From positions 310,001 through 374,000 of the forward strand of contig NZ_JAENZZ010000002.1 of assembly GCF_016612865.1 (NCBI RefSeq): DNA of 64,000 bases, in the 5' to 3' direction. Every line of letters begins with the position of its first letter. Position 1 is the first letter of the stretch. The notes below the pieces were generated by a model. The model was not told the DNA's origin. It saw only the letters and a program-made list of their open reading frames with translations, and ran no database searches. The position numbers and the translations under genes were made by a program. This document shows positions 1 through 8,123 of the stretch, piece after piece. Source of the stretch: Blastococcus sp. TML/M2B. Lineage in GTDB: Bacteria > Actinomycetota > Actinomycetes > Mycobacteriales > Geodermatophilaceae.

Positions 1-110
1 GGCCTTGACCCTGCCGAGGGCCGGGAGCCGGCCGCCGGCTTGACGCCGCCCGTCCGCGGCACGGATGGTCGGGCCCGGTGCGCCCACCCGGGCCCCGGCG
101 AGGAGGATCC

Positions 111-1310
111 GTGCCCCCAGTTCCACGGTCGGCCGGCTCCGGTGACCGCGCCTGGCTGGACGCCGTCGGCGCCGCGGCCGCCGCGGCGACCCGCGCGCCG
201 CTGGAGCTGATCGGCGACTACCTGCCGGTGCTGGCCGATGCGGCCATCGGCGGCCGACGGCCCGAGCCCTGGGAGCTCGCGGCCGTCCGGGAGCTCGGCC
301 GGCGCGCGGCCGCTTCCGGTGTCGGCGCCCGCCGGGCGGTCGACCTCTACCTGTCGGCGGCGTGGCGGCTGTGGCGGGCGCTCCCGGTGACCGAGCGGTC
401 CGCGGACCCCGAGCACGTGCGCCGCTCCGCCGAGGCCGTGCTGCGCAGCCTGGACGACGCGGTCGGCGCGCTGGTCGCCGGCCACCAGGCCGAGCGGCGC
501 GAGCAGGTCCGGCACGAGGAGGCGCTGCGGCGTGAGTTCGTCGACGACCTGCTCCGCGGCGACGCCGACGTCGCCCTCGTCGTGCAGCGCGCCGAGCCGT
601 TCGGCCTGGACCTCGGCAAGGCCCACCGCGTCGCCCTCGCCGCCCGCCGGGACGACGCCGACCCCGGGCGCGCGCCGATCCTGCTCGAGCGGGCCGTCGT
701 CGACCGGTTCGGCGACCGGGACGTGCTCGTCGCGACGAAGGACGGCCGCGTGGTCGTCGTCGTCCCGGACCGGGCCGGCGGGACCGGACCTGCCGAGCCC
801 ACGCTGGCTGCCGTCCTGCGCCAGGAGCTCGCGCGGCTGGAGCCCGGCCGCGGCTGGCGGGTCGCGGCCGGGCGCCCGTTCCCCGGCGCCTACGGCGTGG
901 CCCGCTCCTACGAGGAGGCCCGGGAGGCGCTGACCTTCGCCGAGCGGCTGGACCCCGGCAGCGACGTCGTCGACTCGGGGGACCTGCTCGTCTACCGCGT
1001 CCTCGGGCGCGACCAGGCGGCGATCACCGACCTGGTGCGCGACGTGCTCGGCCCGCTGGCAGGCGTCCGGGGCGGACCCGAGCTGTTGCTCGACACGCTG
1101 CAGGCCTACGTCGCCGCCGGGGACGTGGCGACCGAGGCCGCCCGCCGCCTCCACGTGTCGGTCCGCACCGTGACCTACCGGCTGGCCCGGGTGCGGGCGC
1201 TGACCGGTTACGACGCCGGGGTGCCCGCGGAGCGGTTCGCCCTGCACGCCGCCGTGCTGGGCGCGCGGCTGCTGGACTGGCCGGCCCGGCCGCTACCCGC
1301 CGACCACTGA
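111..1310 (+). CDS. PucR-family transcriptional regulator
   Basis: A cytoplasmic DNA-binding regulator of about 399 residues. The C-terminus (roughly residues 323-375) matches the PucR/CdaR helix-turn-helix: an elongated leucine-rich segment (LLLDTLQAYV), then ATEAARRLHVSVRTVTYRLARV. The middle resembles the GGDEF-like regulatory domain of this family and the N-terminus an RsbRD-like sensor region. The GTG at 111 is preferred over the in-frame GTG at 78 because AGGAGG lies at 101-106, an ideal distance upstream. The 3' end overlaps the end of the convergent CBS-domain gene by 18 bases. The ligand and targets cannot be told from sequence; neighbours give no clear pathway. Confidence 0.88.
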   Translation: MPPVPRSAGSGDRAWLDAVGAAAAAATRAPLELIGDYLPVLADAAIGGRRPEPWELAAVRELGRRAAASGVGARRAVDLYLSAAWRLWRALPVTERSADPEHVRRSAEAVLRSLDDAVGALVAGHQAERREQVRHEEALRREFVDDLLRGDADVALVVQRAEPFGLDLGKAHRVALAARRDDADPGRAPILLERAVVDRFGDRDVLVATKDGRVVVVVPDRAGGTGPAEPTLAAVLRQELARLEPGRGWRVAAGRPFPGAYGVARSYEEAREALTFAERLDPGSDVVDSGDLLVYRVLGRDQAAITDLVRDVLGPLAGVRGGPELLLDTLQAYVAAGDVATEAARRLHVSVRTVTYRLARVRALTGYDAGVPAERFALHAAVLGARLLDWPARPLPADH

Positions 1311-1806
1311 GCCCGCGCGGTCGACCCCGGCGGCCAGCTCGGCGAGGTGCCAGAGGGTGACCAGTCCGCGGAGCCGCCCGGCCCGGTCGACGACGGGCAC
1401 CGCGTCGGCGCGCGAGCCGGCCATCACCCGGAGGACTGCGGGCAGCTCGTCGGTGCCGCGCACCCGCGGCCCCCGTCCGGCCCCTCAGCAGCGTGCGCAC
1501 CGGGGTGCGCCGGGCGGCGAACGGCCCGGGCGGCCACTCCAGGGCCAGCGCCCGGTCGTCCAGCACGCCCACCGGCCGGCCGGTGCCGTCGATGACGACG
1601 ACGCGCTGGTCGCGGGCGCTCGCGAGCCGGCTCCACGCCTCCCACATCGACTCGTCCTGGTCCACCGTCGTCGGAGAACGGGTCATGACATCCGCCGCCG
1701 TGCGCGGCATCCGGGAGATCTCCGGCTCCGGCGTCCCGCGGCGCCACGGCCGCAGGGCGAGCGGCGCGCCGGCAGACCTCGGGGCGCGGTCGAGCACGGG
1801 GTTCAT
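1293..1806 (-). pseudogene. CBS-domain protein, single-base frameshift
   Basis: Reads as a small two-CBS-domain protein, a class that binds adenosyl ligands. From ATG at 1804-1806 the first frame gives a classical first CBS unit (AADVMTRSPTTVDQDESMWE... VVVIDGTGRPVGVLDDRA). Around 1463-1490 the frame is lost, and the second CBS unit (RGTDELPAVLRVMAGSRADA... VPVVDRAGRLRGLVTLWHLAE) continues one base out of phase to a TAG at 1293-1295. The shift lies near runs of C at 1470-1474 and 1481-1484, so a sequencing or assembly indel is plausible; a true pseudogene cannot be excluded. The start lies 44 bases from a strong palindrome (1850-1885). Confidence 0.8.
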
Positions 1807-1849
1807 GGCTGGCCTCCTCCTCCGGCGCCCGCGGTCCGGGCGCTCCTCG

Positions 1850-1885
1850 CCCCTGGGGCGGAAATGGCCATTTCTGCCCCAGGGG
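1850..1885. repeat. Near-perfect 36-bp palindrome upstream of CBS gene
   Basis: Arms of 18 bases with one mismatch meet at the centre GGCC. The core reads CTGGGGCGGAAATGG followed by CCATTTCTGCCCCAG. It lies 44 bases upstream of the CBS gene start, inside the 360-base divergent intergenic region (1807-2166), so it is more likely an operator or a 5' leader hairpin than a terminator. It is conspicuously A/T-rich at its centre for this genome. Confidence 0.65.
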
Positions 1886-1970
1886 GCCTCGTCGTCGAAC
1901 TGATCGGAGTCTGCGTCGAGCGGGGTGGCCGGGTCACCGGCTCCGGACGGACGATCCGCCGGGTCGGAAC

Positions 1971-1987
1971 TTGCCGGGGCCCGGCAA
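1971..1987. promoter_or_regulatory. 17-bp palindromic operator-like site 1
   Basis: TTGCCGGGGCCCGGCAA, two 8-base arms around a single central G. A nearly identical site (15 of 17 bases) lies 84 bases downstream at 2055-2071, still between the divergent CBS gene and the 65-residue protein gene. The regulator is unknown. Confidence 0.5.
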
Positions 1988-2054
1988 CGGGACGCCGTGG
2001 CCCTCGGCTCGATGCGCGCAGCTGAATGTGCGCAGGCGGCCGAGCGGCGCGGGT

Positions 2055-2071
2055 TTGCCGGGGACGGGCAA
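2055..2071. promoter_or_regulatory. 17-bp palindromic operator-like site 2
   Basis: TTGCCGGGGACGGGCAA, the second copy of the site at 1971-1987, with TTGCC/GGCAA arms kept and two central changes. The spacing of 84 bases is close to eight helical turns, which would put the two sites on the same face of the DNA. Confidence 0.5.
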
Positions 2072-2166
2072 CGACGGGGCGATCGAGTTGACCGGTGGCG
2101 CCCCTCGATCCACGGCACCCGGGAGGCCACGCTGGAGTCGACGTCCCCGCAACCGAAGGAGGCACC

Positions 2167-2364
2167 GTGTCCCTCGCCCTGACGCCCGCTCCCGCCCTGC
2201 TGCTCGCCCCCGTGCGGCAGCCTGCTGCCCGGACCGCGGCCCCCGAGCTCCGTGCGTTCACGGCTCCCATCGCGCCCGCCGGCCGGGAGGACCGCGGCTC
2301 CGACGTCGTCGAGGAGTGGGGGCTGCAGTCCTTCCCGGCCAGCGATCCGCCGGCCAACTGGTGA
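2167..2364 (+). CDS. Small protein with SFPASDPPANW tail
   Basis: A 65-residue protein from GTG at 2167, with AAGGAGG at 2156-2162. The N-terminal half is Ala/Pro-rich. The C-terminus, VVEEWGLQSFPASDPPANW, resembles the ESFPASDPP(A)W tail found on many short bacterial proteins of unknown function. No signal peptide or membrane segment is obvious. It is probably co-transcribed with the 53-residue Cys-rich protein starting 27 bases downstream. The strong ribosome binding site and the motif support a real gene; function is unknown. Confidence 0.7.
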   Translation: MSLALTPAPALLLAPVRQPAARTAAPELRAFTAPIAPAGREDRGSDVVEEWGLQSFPASDPPANW

Positions 2365-2391
2365 CCTGCCCGATCGACGAGGAGGACGACC

Positions 2392-2553
2392 GTGACCGCC
2401 CCGGCATCGACAGCCCCACGCCCGACCGCTCCCGCGCCCGGCTGCGCCGCCTGCCCCCACCCGGTGGGGAACCACGACCCGGTCGCGCTGCGCTGGTGCC
2501 GGGCCACGACCGGATCCGCGCTCGACCGCACCTGCGTCTGCCCGACCGGGTGA
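2392..2553 (+). CDS. 53-residue cysteine-rich small protein
   Basis: A short frame from GTG at 2392 with AGGAGG at 2380-2385. After a Pro/Ala-rich start it contains GCAACPHPVGNHD, then RWCRATTG and a RTCVCPTG end, giving five cysteines and two histidines in about 35 residues. This spacing looks like a small zinc-binding or redox-active knuckle. I do not recognise a named family. It follows the 65-residue gene closely and precedes the LLM oxidoreductase, and may share their transcript. Confidence 0.6.
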   Translation: MTAPASTAPRPTAPAPGCAACPHPVGNHDPVALRWCRATTGSALDRTCVCPTG

Positions 2554-2607
2554 CCGGCCTCGCGGGCCTGGCGGAACAGGACCCGGCCCGCCGGCGCTGG
2601 AGCGCAC

Positions 2608-3627
2608 GTGACCTCCCCGGAGCCCCGGCTCTCCCTGCTGGACCGCTCCCGCACCCGGGTCGGTGAGCCCGACGCCGCCGCGCTGCACGGCACCCGCGCC
2701 CGCGCGGCGGCTGCCGAGCGGTCGGGGTACGAGCGGTTCTGGGTCGCCGAGCACCACGGGGTCCCCGGCGTCGCCGGCGCCGCCCCGGCCGTGCTGCTGG
2801 CGGCGCTGGCCGGGGTGACGTCGACCATCCGGCTGGGCTCGGCCGGCGTGATGCTGCCGCACCACCAGCCGCTCGTCGTCGCCGAGCAGTTCGCGACCCT
2901 CACCGCGTTCGCACCGGGCCGGATCGACCTTGGGCTGGGTCGCTCCCCCGGCTTCACCCCGCCGGTGCGGCGCGCGCTGCGGGAGACCGAGCGCGACTTC
3001 GCCGCCGACCTCGCCGAGCTCCGCGGCTACCTCACCGGCTCGGCCGAGATCACGGTGCGCCCGCAGCCGGCCGGCCCCCTGCCCCTGCACGTGCTCGCCA
3101 CCGGAGCGGGCCTGCAGGTGGCGGCCGCGCTGGGCCTGCCGGTGGTCGTGGGCGGGCCGGTCCTGGGGGTCGCCGGCGATCCGGAGCCCGGGCTGGCCGC
3201 GCTGGCCGCCTACCGCCGCGACTTCCGGCCCTCCGAGCAGCAGCCCGCACCGCGGGTGTCGATCAGCCTCGACGTGCTGGTCGCGGACACCGCCGCCGAG
3301 GCCGCGGACCTGCTGCTGCCCGAGGCCTGGGCGATGGCGCGCTCGCGGACCGAGGGCGCCTTCCCGCCGCTGCAGCCGGTCGCCGCCGTCGTGGCGGCGC
3401 CCCGCACGCCGCGCCAGCAGGAGCACGTGGACCGGACCGCGGCCATGGCCGTGGCGGGCACCGCCGCGCACGTCGGGAGCCGGCTGGCCGAGCTGCTCGA
3501 GCGCACCGGCGCCGCCGAACTCGTGGCCAGCAGCAGCACGTTCGACCGCGACGCCCTGGCCGCCTCCGACGCGGCGCTCGCCGGGATCCTGGGCCTGCGG
3601 CCCCGGACCAGCGCCCCCGCCGGCTGA
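2608..3627 (+). CDS. LLM-class flavin-dependent oxidoreductase (MsnO8-like)
   Basis: A 339-residue bacterial-luciferase-like TIM-barrel protein expected to use FMNH2 or F420. Family hallmarks are SGYERFWVAEHHGVPGVAG near the N-terminus, TSTIRLGSAGVMLPHHQPL, and the phosphate-side motif FAPGRIDLGLGRSPG. The start is GTG at 2608; upstream ribosome-binding sequence is weak. It ends 17 bases from the convergent MFS gene. The substrate cannot be assigned; members of this group are often annotated as alkanal monooxygenase-like. Confidence 0.85.
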   Translation: MTSPEPRLSLLDRSRTRVGEPDAAALHGTRARAAAAERSGYERFWVAEHHGVPGVAGAAPAVLLAALAGVTSTIRLGSAGVMLPHHQPLVVAEQFATLTAFAPGRIDLGLGRSPGFTPPVRRALRETERDFAADLAELRGYLTGSAEITVRPQPAGPLPLHVLATGAGLQVAAALGLPVVVGGPVLGVAGDPEPGLAALAAYRRDFRPSEQQPAPRVSISLDVLVADTAAEAADLLLPEAWAMARSRTEGAFPPLQPVAAVVAAPRTPRQQEHVDRTAAMAVAGTAAHVGSRLAELLERTGAAELVASSSTFDRDALAASDAALAGILGLRPRTSAPAG

Positions 3628-3643
3628 GCGGGTCCCGCCGGAG

Positions 3644-4900
3644 CTAGGGCTGCGGGATCTCCGCCCGCTCCTCGAGCCGCCGCCGGTGGTGCTCGCGCAC
3701 CATGGCCCGCGTCGCGTAGGTCGAGTACCGCGGCACCCAGCGGGCCAGCCCGGCCGCGCCCAGCAGCCCGACGCCGCCCATCACCGCGATGCCGACGCCG
3801 AGAGGGGCGACCGTGGCGATCGCCGCCGGCACCACCGGGCCCAGCGACGTCCCGACGTCGTTGATCAGCCGGAAGATCGCCAGGAACGACCGTCGGTCGA
3901 GCTCGGGCGAGGTGTCCGCGCCCAGGGTCATCACGATGCCCGAGCCGATCCCGTTGCCGAAGGCCATGACCATGGCGACCGCGGTCAGCCCGACCACGCC
4001 GTCCGTCAGCGGCAGGGCCAGCGTGCCGAGGCCCAGGACGACCATGCACGGGACGGCGATCCACAGCCGGCCGAGCCTGTCCATGACGTGGCCCGACGGG
4101 TAGAAGAGCGCCATGTCGACGAAGTTGGCGATGCCGAAGACCAGGCTGGTGGTGGCCGCGTCCAGACCGATGTGATCGGCCCACAGCGGGATGACCGCCA
4201 CCCGGGCCGCGCGGATCGCCCCGATGGACGCCACCGCGATCCCGAGGGTGAGGAACAGCCGCCGGTGCCGGCGGAACATCTCGCGGACCCCGACCGGCCC
4301 GTGCCCCGCGCCCGCGGGCCGGGCGGCCGAGCCGGGCGTGACCGGCGCCAGGGCCAGGATCGCGGCCGCGACCAGCGAGGCGACCACCGCGACGGCGAAC
4401 GCCGAGCGGGTCCCCCAGATCGAGATGACGCCGGCGCCCACGAAGGGGCCGATGAACAGCCCGATGCGGAAGACACCGCCGAGCGTGGACATCGCGCGGG
4501 CCCGGTGGTGCACGGCGACGACGTCGGCGACGTAGGACTGCCGCGCGAGGTGCATGGTCGCGCCGCAGGCACCCAGCACCAGCAGCGCCACGGCCAGCGC
4601 GGCGACCGACCCGGTGACCAGGCAGGAGGCCATCGCGACTGCCGAGGCGAGCATCGCCGCGAGCATCGCGCCCTTCTCGCCGACCCGGTTGGCCAGCCAC
4701 GCGGCCGGGACGTCGCCGAGGATCGTGCCGATGCCGATCGCGGCGAGCATCAGCCCGGCGACCGTCGTCGAGGCGCCCGCGTCCAGGGCCACCAGGGCGA
4801 TGACCGGCATCACCGCGCCGTGGCCGATCTCGTAGACCAGCATCGGCAGCATCACCGACGGTCCGATCTGCCGCAGCACCGTGCTCAAGGTCGAACTCAT
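3644..4900 (-). CDS. MFS transporter
   Basis: A 418-residue major facilitator with about 12 hydrophobic segments and Ala/Gly-rich helices. It starts at ATG 4898-4900 (MSSTLSTVLRQIGPSVMLPM) and ends with TAG at 3644-3646. Loop motifs include GDVPAAWLANRVGEKGAM between TM2 and TM3 (the MFS motif A position) and MSTLGGVFRIG. The C-terminus is a short charged tail (REHHRRRLEERAEI). It is divergent from the TRIC-type gene. Substrate is unknown; a drug or metabolite efflux role is usual for such 12-TM proteins. Confidence 0.85.
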   Translation of the reverse strand: MSSTLSTVLRQIGPSVMLPMLVYEIGHGAVMPVIALVALDAGASTTVAGLMLAAIGIGTILGDVPAAWLANRVGEKGAMLAAMLASAVAMASCLVTGSVAALAVALLVLGACGATMHLARQSYVADVVAVHHRARAMSTLGGVFRIGLFIGPFVGAGVISIWGTRSAFAVAVVASLVAAAILALAPVTPGSAARPAGAGHGPVGVREMFRRHRRLFLTLGIAVASIGAIRAARVAVIPLWADHIGLDAATTSLVFGIANFVDMALFYPSGHVMDRLGRLWIAVPCMVVLGLGTLALPLTDGVVGLTAVAMVMAFGNGIGSGIVMTLGADTSPELDRRSFLAIFRLINDVGTSLGPVVPAAIATVAPLGVGIAVMGGVGLLGAAGLARWVPRYSTYATRAMVREHHRRRLEERAEIPQP

Positions 4901-4924
4901 CGCCGTGGTCCCTCGTCCCGCTCG

Positions 4925-5623
4925 GTGCCGCCGACCCCATTCGACACCACCGCGCCTCGCCGTCCCGCAGGGGGAACTAGGTTCCGGGCATGGCCACGAC
5001 CGCGTTGGCTGGTGCTCGACCTGATCGGCACCTTCGCCTTCGCGCTGAACGGGGCCCTCACCGCGCTGCGGGCGACCCGGCTGGACATCGTCGGCGTCAT
5101 CACCCTCGGCATGATCACGGCGCTGGGCGGGGGCACCATCCGCGACGTCTTCCTGGACGCGCTCCCGCCGGCCACGTTCCTCGACTGGCGGTACCTGGCC
5201 GTGGCCGCCGGCGGCGGGCTCATCGCCTTCCTCACCGGGCACCACCTCGAACGGATCAACGGGACCATCAACGTGCTGGACGCCGCCGGGCTCAGCCTGT
5301 TCGCCGTCACCGGCGCCCTCAAGGCGGTGGACCTCGGGTTCGGGCCCGCGCAGGCGGTCATCGTCGGCGCGATCACCGGCGTCGGGGGCGGCACGCTGCG
5401 CGACGTGCTGATCCGCCAGGTGCCCTCGGTGCTCAGCAGCGGCCTGTACGCGGTGCCGGCGCTGGTCGGGGCCACGGTGGTCGTGCTCGCCGACGTCCTC
5501 GACGCCCGGGGTCCGGTGGCCGCGATCGGCGCGGCCGCGGTCTGCTTCGCGATCCGGATGCTCGGCGTGCACTTCGACGTGAACGCGCCCTTCCCCCCGG
5601 GCGAGCGCCGCCGGGAGCGCTGA
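4925..5623 (+). CDS. Trimeric intracellular cation (TRIC) family channel, UPF0126
   Basis: A membrane protein with two repeated three-helix units, each with a Gly-rich kinked helix: GMITALGGGTIRDV and GAITGVGGGTLRDVL. This duplication is the hallmark of the bacterial YicG/UPF0126 family, homologous to TRIC cation channels. The start is unresolved. GTG 4925 gives 232 residues, while GTG 5012 gives 203 and begins directly at LDLIGTFAFALNG; neither has a good ribosome binding site. An ATG at 4990 lies in another frame with a GGGGGA upstream, so a small indel near 5000 is possible. The C-terminal frame is firm. Confidence 0.85.
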   Translation: MPPTPFDTTAPRRPAGGTRFRAWPRPRWLVLDLIGTFAFALNGALTALRATRLDIVGVITLGMITALGGGTIRDVFLDALPPATFLDWRYLAVAAGGGLIAFLTGHHLERINGTINVLDAAGLSLFAVTGALKAVDLGFGPAQAVIVGAITGVGGGTLRDVLIRQVPSVLSSGLYAVPALVGATVVVLADVLDARGPVAAIGAAAVCFAIRMLGVHFDVNAPFPPGERRRER

Positions 5624-5877
5624 GCCGCCCCGGGGGCGAGCGCGGCGGACTGGTCGACCGGGCCGTCCTCGGCGACCCGGCCGGCGCGCTCGGCCGTGGC
5701 GTGGCGGTCCGCGAGGCGGCACCCGACCACTCGCGGAGAAACGTGCCGGAGTGCATGGTGGTCGACGTCACGACGCGCATGCGGCTGCCGGGCAGCGGGG
5801 AGCCCGGACGCAGGTCACAGTCGAGTGCGACACAGACTCGTCGGGTTCTGCACCCACCACCCCCGGAGCCACCACAC

Positions 5878-6924
5878 GTGAGATTGACCCGCTCGTCCGC
5901 AGTCCTCGCCGTGATCGGCGTGCTGCTGGTCGTCGCCGCAGCGATCGTCCGCTTCGTCGTCGTCCCCTCGGCCACCCAGCTGCCGGAGGACCTCGACGTC
6001 ACCCTCGAGTTCGAGGGCACCTACAACGGGATCAACCCGGCCGTCCTCTCGGGCGGAGCGACCGAGGTGCTGGCCCGGGACGTCCCCATCGAGGCGACCC
6101 GCAACGTCTCCGCCGGCGACGTCGACGGCGGCAGCGAGATCGTGACGCGCACCGACGAGCGCACCGTCGGCACCGCTGAGCCGGCGATCACCGAGGTCAG
6201 CTTCAACGTGGACCGCGAGACCGCCGAGGCCGGCCCGGCCCCCGCCGGTGCCGACGACGTGCAGGACGCCGAGGGTCTGGTCTTCACCCTGCCCGTCGAC
6301 CCGTCCACCGAGGAGGGCACGTACGAGTACTGGGACCAGTACACGCTGCAGGCCGCCCCGGTGACCTTCGAGGGCGAGGAGACCTTCGGCGGTCGTGACG
6401 TCTACCGCTACGAGTCGCTCTCCGAGGGCGAGCTGGCCGACCCGGCCGCGCTGAACCTGCCGACGTCGCTGCCCAAGGAGACCCTCGCCGCGCTCGCCCC
6501 CGGCCTCGACGGCCTGGTGTCGCCGGAGCTCCTGGCCGCGCTGCCCGCGGTGCTGCCCTCGCTCCCGGCCGAGATCCCGATCGCCTGGACCTCGCGCACC
6601 ACGACCTTCGTCGACGCCGACCAGCAGCTGGGCGCCACCATCGCCGGCGGCAGCATCCAGGAGATCACCGGCTCGCTGGACCTCGGCGTGACGACGGTCG
6701 ACGTCCCGTTCGCGACGATCGACATCTACTCGACCGACGACTCCATCGAGGACCGCGGCGACGAGGTCGCCGACCAGGCGCAGCTGCTGACCCTGGTCGG
6801 CACGGTGCTGCCGATCGCGCTCCTGGTCATCGGCCTCCTGCTGGTCGTCGCCGCCCTGCTGCTGGCCCGCCGGGCCGCCGGCCGCACCGCTGCGGCGGAC
6901 CGGACGGGCGTGCACACCGCCTGA
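5878..6924 (+). CDS. DUF3068 (PorA-family) membrane protein
   Basis: A 348-residue protein with an N-terminal signal anchor (about residues 7-26), a long extracytoplasmic domain, and a C-terminal membrane helix (TVLPIALLVIGLLLVVAALL) followed by a basic tail. This two-helix design with a large acidic outer domain is that of DUF3068/PorA-type proteins of actinobacteria. The outer domain has regular Thr/Glu-rich beta-like stretches and YEYWDQYTLQ typical of the family. The start is GTG 5878. The 254 bases upstream (5624-5877) show no gene. A strong terminator follows immediately. Confidence 0.85.
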   Translation: MRLTRSSAVLAVIGVLLVVAAAIVRFVVVPSATQLPEDLDVTLEFEGTYNGINPAVLSGGATEVLARDVPIEATRNVSAGDVDGGSEIVTRTDERTVGTAEPAITEVSFNVDRETAEAGPAPAGADDVQDAEGLVFTLPVDPSTEEGTYEYWDQYTLQAAPVTFEGEETFGGRDVYRYESLSEGELADPAALNLPTSLPKETLAALAPGLDGLVSPELLAALPAVLPSLPAEIPIAWTSRTTTFVDADQQLGATIAGGSIQEITGSLDLGVTTVDVPFATIDIYSTDDSIEDRGDEVADQAQLLTLVGTVLPIALLVIGLLLVVAALLLARRAAGRTAAADRTGVHTA

Positions 6925-6937
6925 CCTCCCGCACGCG

Positions 6938-6981
6938 GACGGGCCCGGCCCCCAGGAGATCTCCTGGGGACCGGGCCCGTC
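6938..6981. terminator. Bidirectional terminator hairpin
   Basis: A 44-base inverted repeat with 22-base arms and one mismatch. The arms begin with GACGGGCCCGG and meet at GGAGATCTCC. It lies between the convergent DUF3068 gene and the acyl-CoA dehydrogenase gene, so it can serve both. There is no T tract, as is usual at this GC content. Confidence 0.85.
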
Positions 6982-6999
6982 GTGGTGTCGGAGCGCCGG

Positions 7000-8123
7000 T
7001 CAGGCCACTCGGCGCCGGCAGGTCGACCAGCTCCGCGAGGCGGGCCCGGTGCGCAGCCGGCGTGCCGAAGGCGATCTGGTCGGCCTTGGCGCGCTTCAGG
7101 TAGAGGTGCGCCGGGTGCTCCCAGGTCATGCCGATGCCGCCGTGCAGCTGGACGGCCTCCTCCGCGGCCTTCACCGCGACGTCGGAGACGAACGACTGCG
7201 CCACCGCGGTGGCCACCTCGCTGTCCGGGTCGCCCTGGGCCGTGGTGGCCGCGGCGTACCGGGCCGCGGCACCGGCGGACTCGACCGCCGCGTACAGGTC
7301 GGCCAGCCGGTGCTTGATCGCCTGGTAGCCGCCGACGACCCGGCCGAACTGACGGCGGTCCTTGAGGTAGGTGATCGTCGTCGTCAGGCACCACTGCGCG
7401 ACGCCGTACTGCTCGGAGGCGAGCAGCGCGGCGCCGACCTCCAGGGCGCGGCGCACGGCGTCGGCACCGGCGGAAGCGCCGAGCAGCTCCTGCCCGGCCA
7501 CCCCGTCGAGGGGTGACGTCGGCGAGCTGGCGGGTCATGTCCAGCGAGACGACGGCGTCAACCTGCGCGTCGGCAGCCGGGACCGCGTACACGGCCGTGC
7601 CGCTGCCGGTGCCGACCGGGACCAGCAGGACGTCGGCCTCGACCGCGCCGGCGACGCTGCGCGCGGTGCCGCTGAGCCGGCCCTCGCCGTCCACGGTGAA
7701 CGCGGTGCGCTCCTCCCCCGGCCCGGCCGAGAGCGGCAGCACGAGGGCGGCGGTGCGCTCGCCGGCGGCGAGACCCGCGAGCAGCTCGTCGGCCGCGCCG
7801 CCGGCCTCGGCGGCGAGCAGCACGGTCGTGGCGACGACGCTGCTGGTCAGGAACGGCACCGGGGCCACCGCGCGGCCGAGCTCCTCGAGGACCACAGCGG
7901 CCTCGCGGGCCGAGGCGCCGGCACCGCCGCGCTCCTCCGGGATGAGCAACGCGGCGAGGCCCAGGTCGGCGGCGACGGCGCGCCACAGCGGGTCGACGAG
8001 CGAGCGGTCGCCGTCGTAGGTGCCGGCGACGGCGTGCGGCTCGCTGCGCGCGGCGACCAGGTCGCGGACGCTGCTGCGCAGGTCGTCCTCGACGTCGGTG
8101 TAGAGCAGGTTCAGGTCGCTCAT
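7000..8123 (-). pseudogene. Acyl-CoA dehydrogenase, single-base frameshift
   Basis: The smaller partner of a two-subunit acyl-CoA dehydrogenase pair, FAD-dependent. From ATG 8121-8123 (MSDLNLLYTDVEDDLRSSV) the N-terminal and middle domains are intact to LDMTRQLADVT. At the G run 7510-7513 one extra base shifts the frame. The rest (DGVAGQELLGASAGADAVRR... EQYGVAQWCLTTTITYLKDR... HGGIGMTWEHPAHLYLKRAK) continues in the next frame. That frame has no stop at the expected place and runs on to 6827 through the terminator. The likely stop TGA (7000-7002) is in the third frame, so a second indel is possible. It is translationally coupled to the gene upstream (ATGA overlap at 8120-8123). Confidence 0.82.

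Noticed and set aside
1024-3471. 815-residue open frame on the minus strand
   Set aside because: Apart from its CBS segment near 1800 it is antisense to a clear LLM oxidoreductase and to the PucR gene; low-complexity Arg/Gly/Pro composition is typical of shadows in GC-rich DNA.
6827-7000. C-terminal extension of the acyl-CoA dehydrogenase
   Set aside because: The frame runs through a strong terminator and antisense to the DUF3068 gene with no family similarity; a second small indel hiding the stop near 7000 is more likely.
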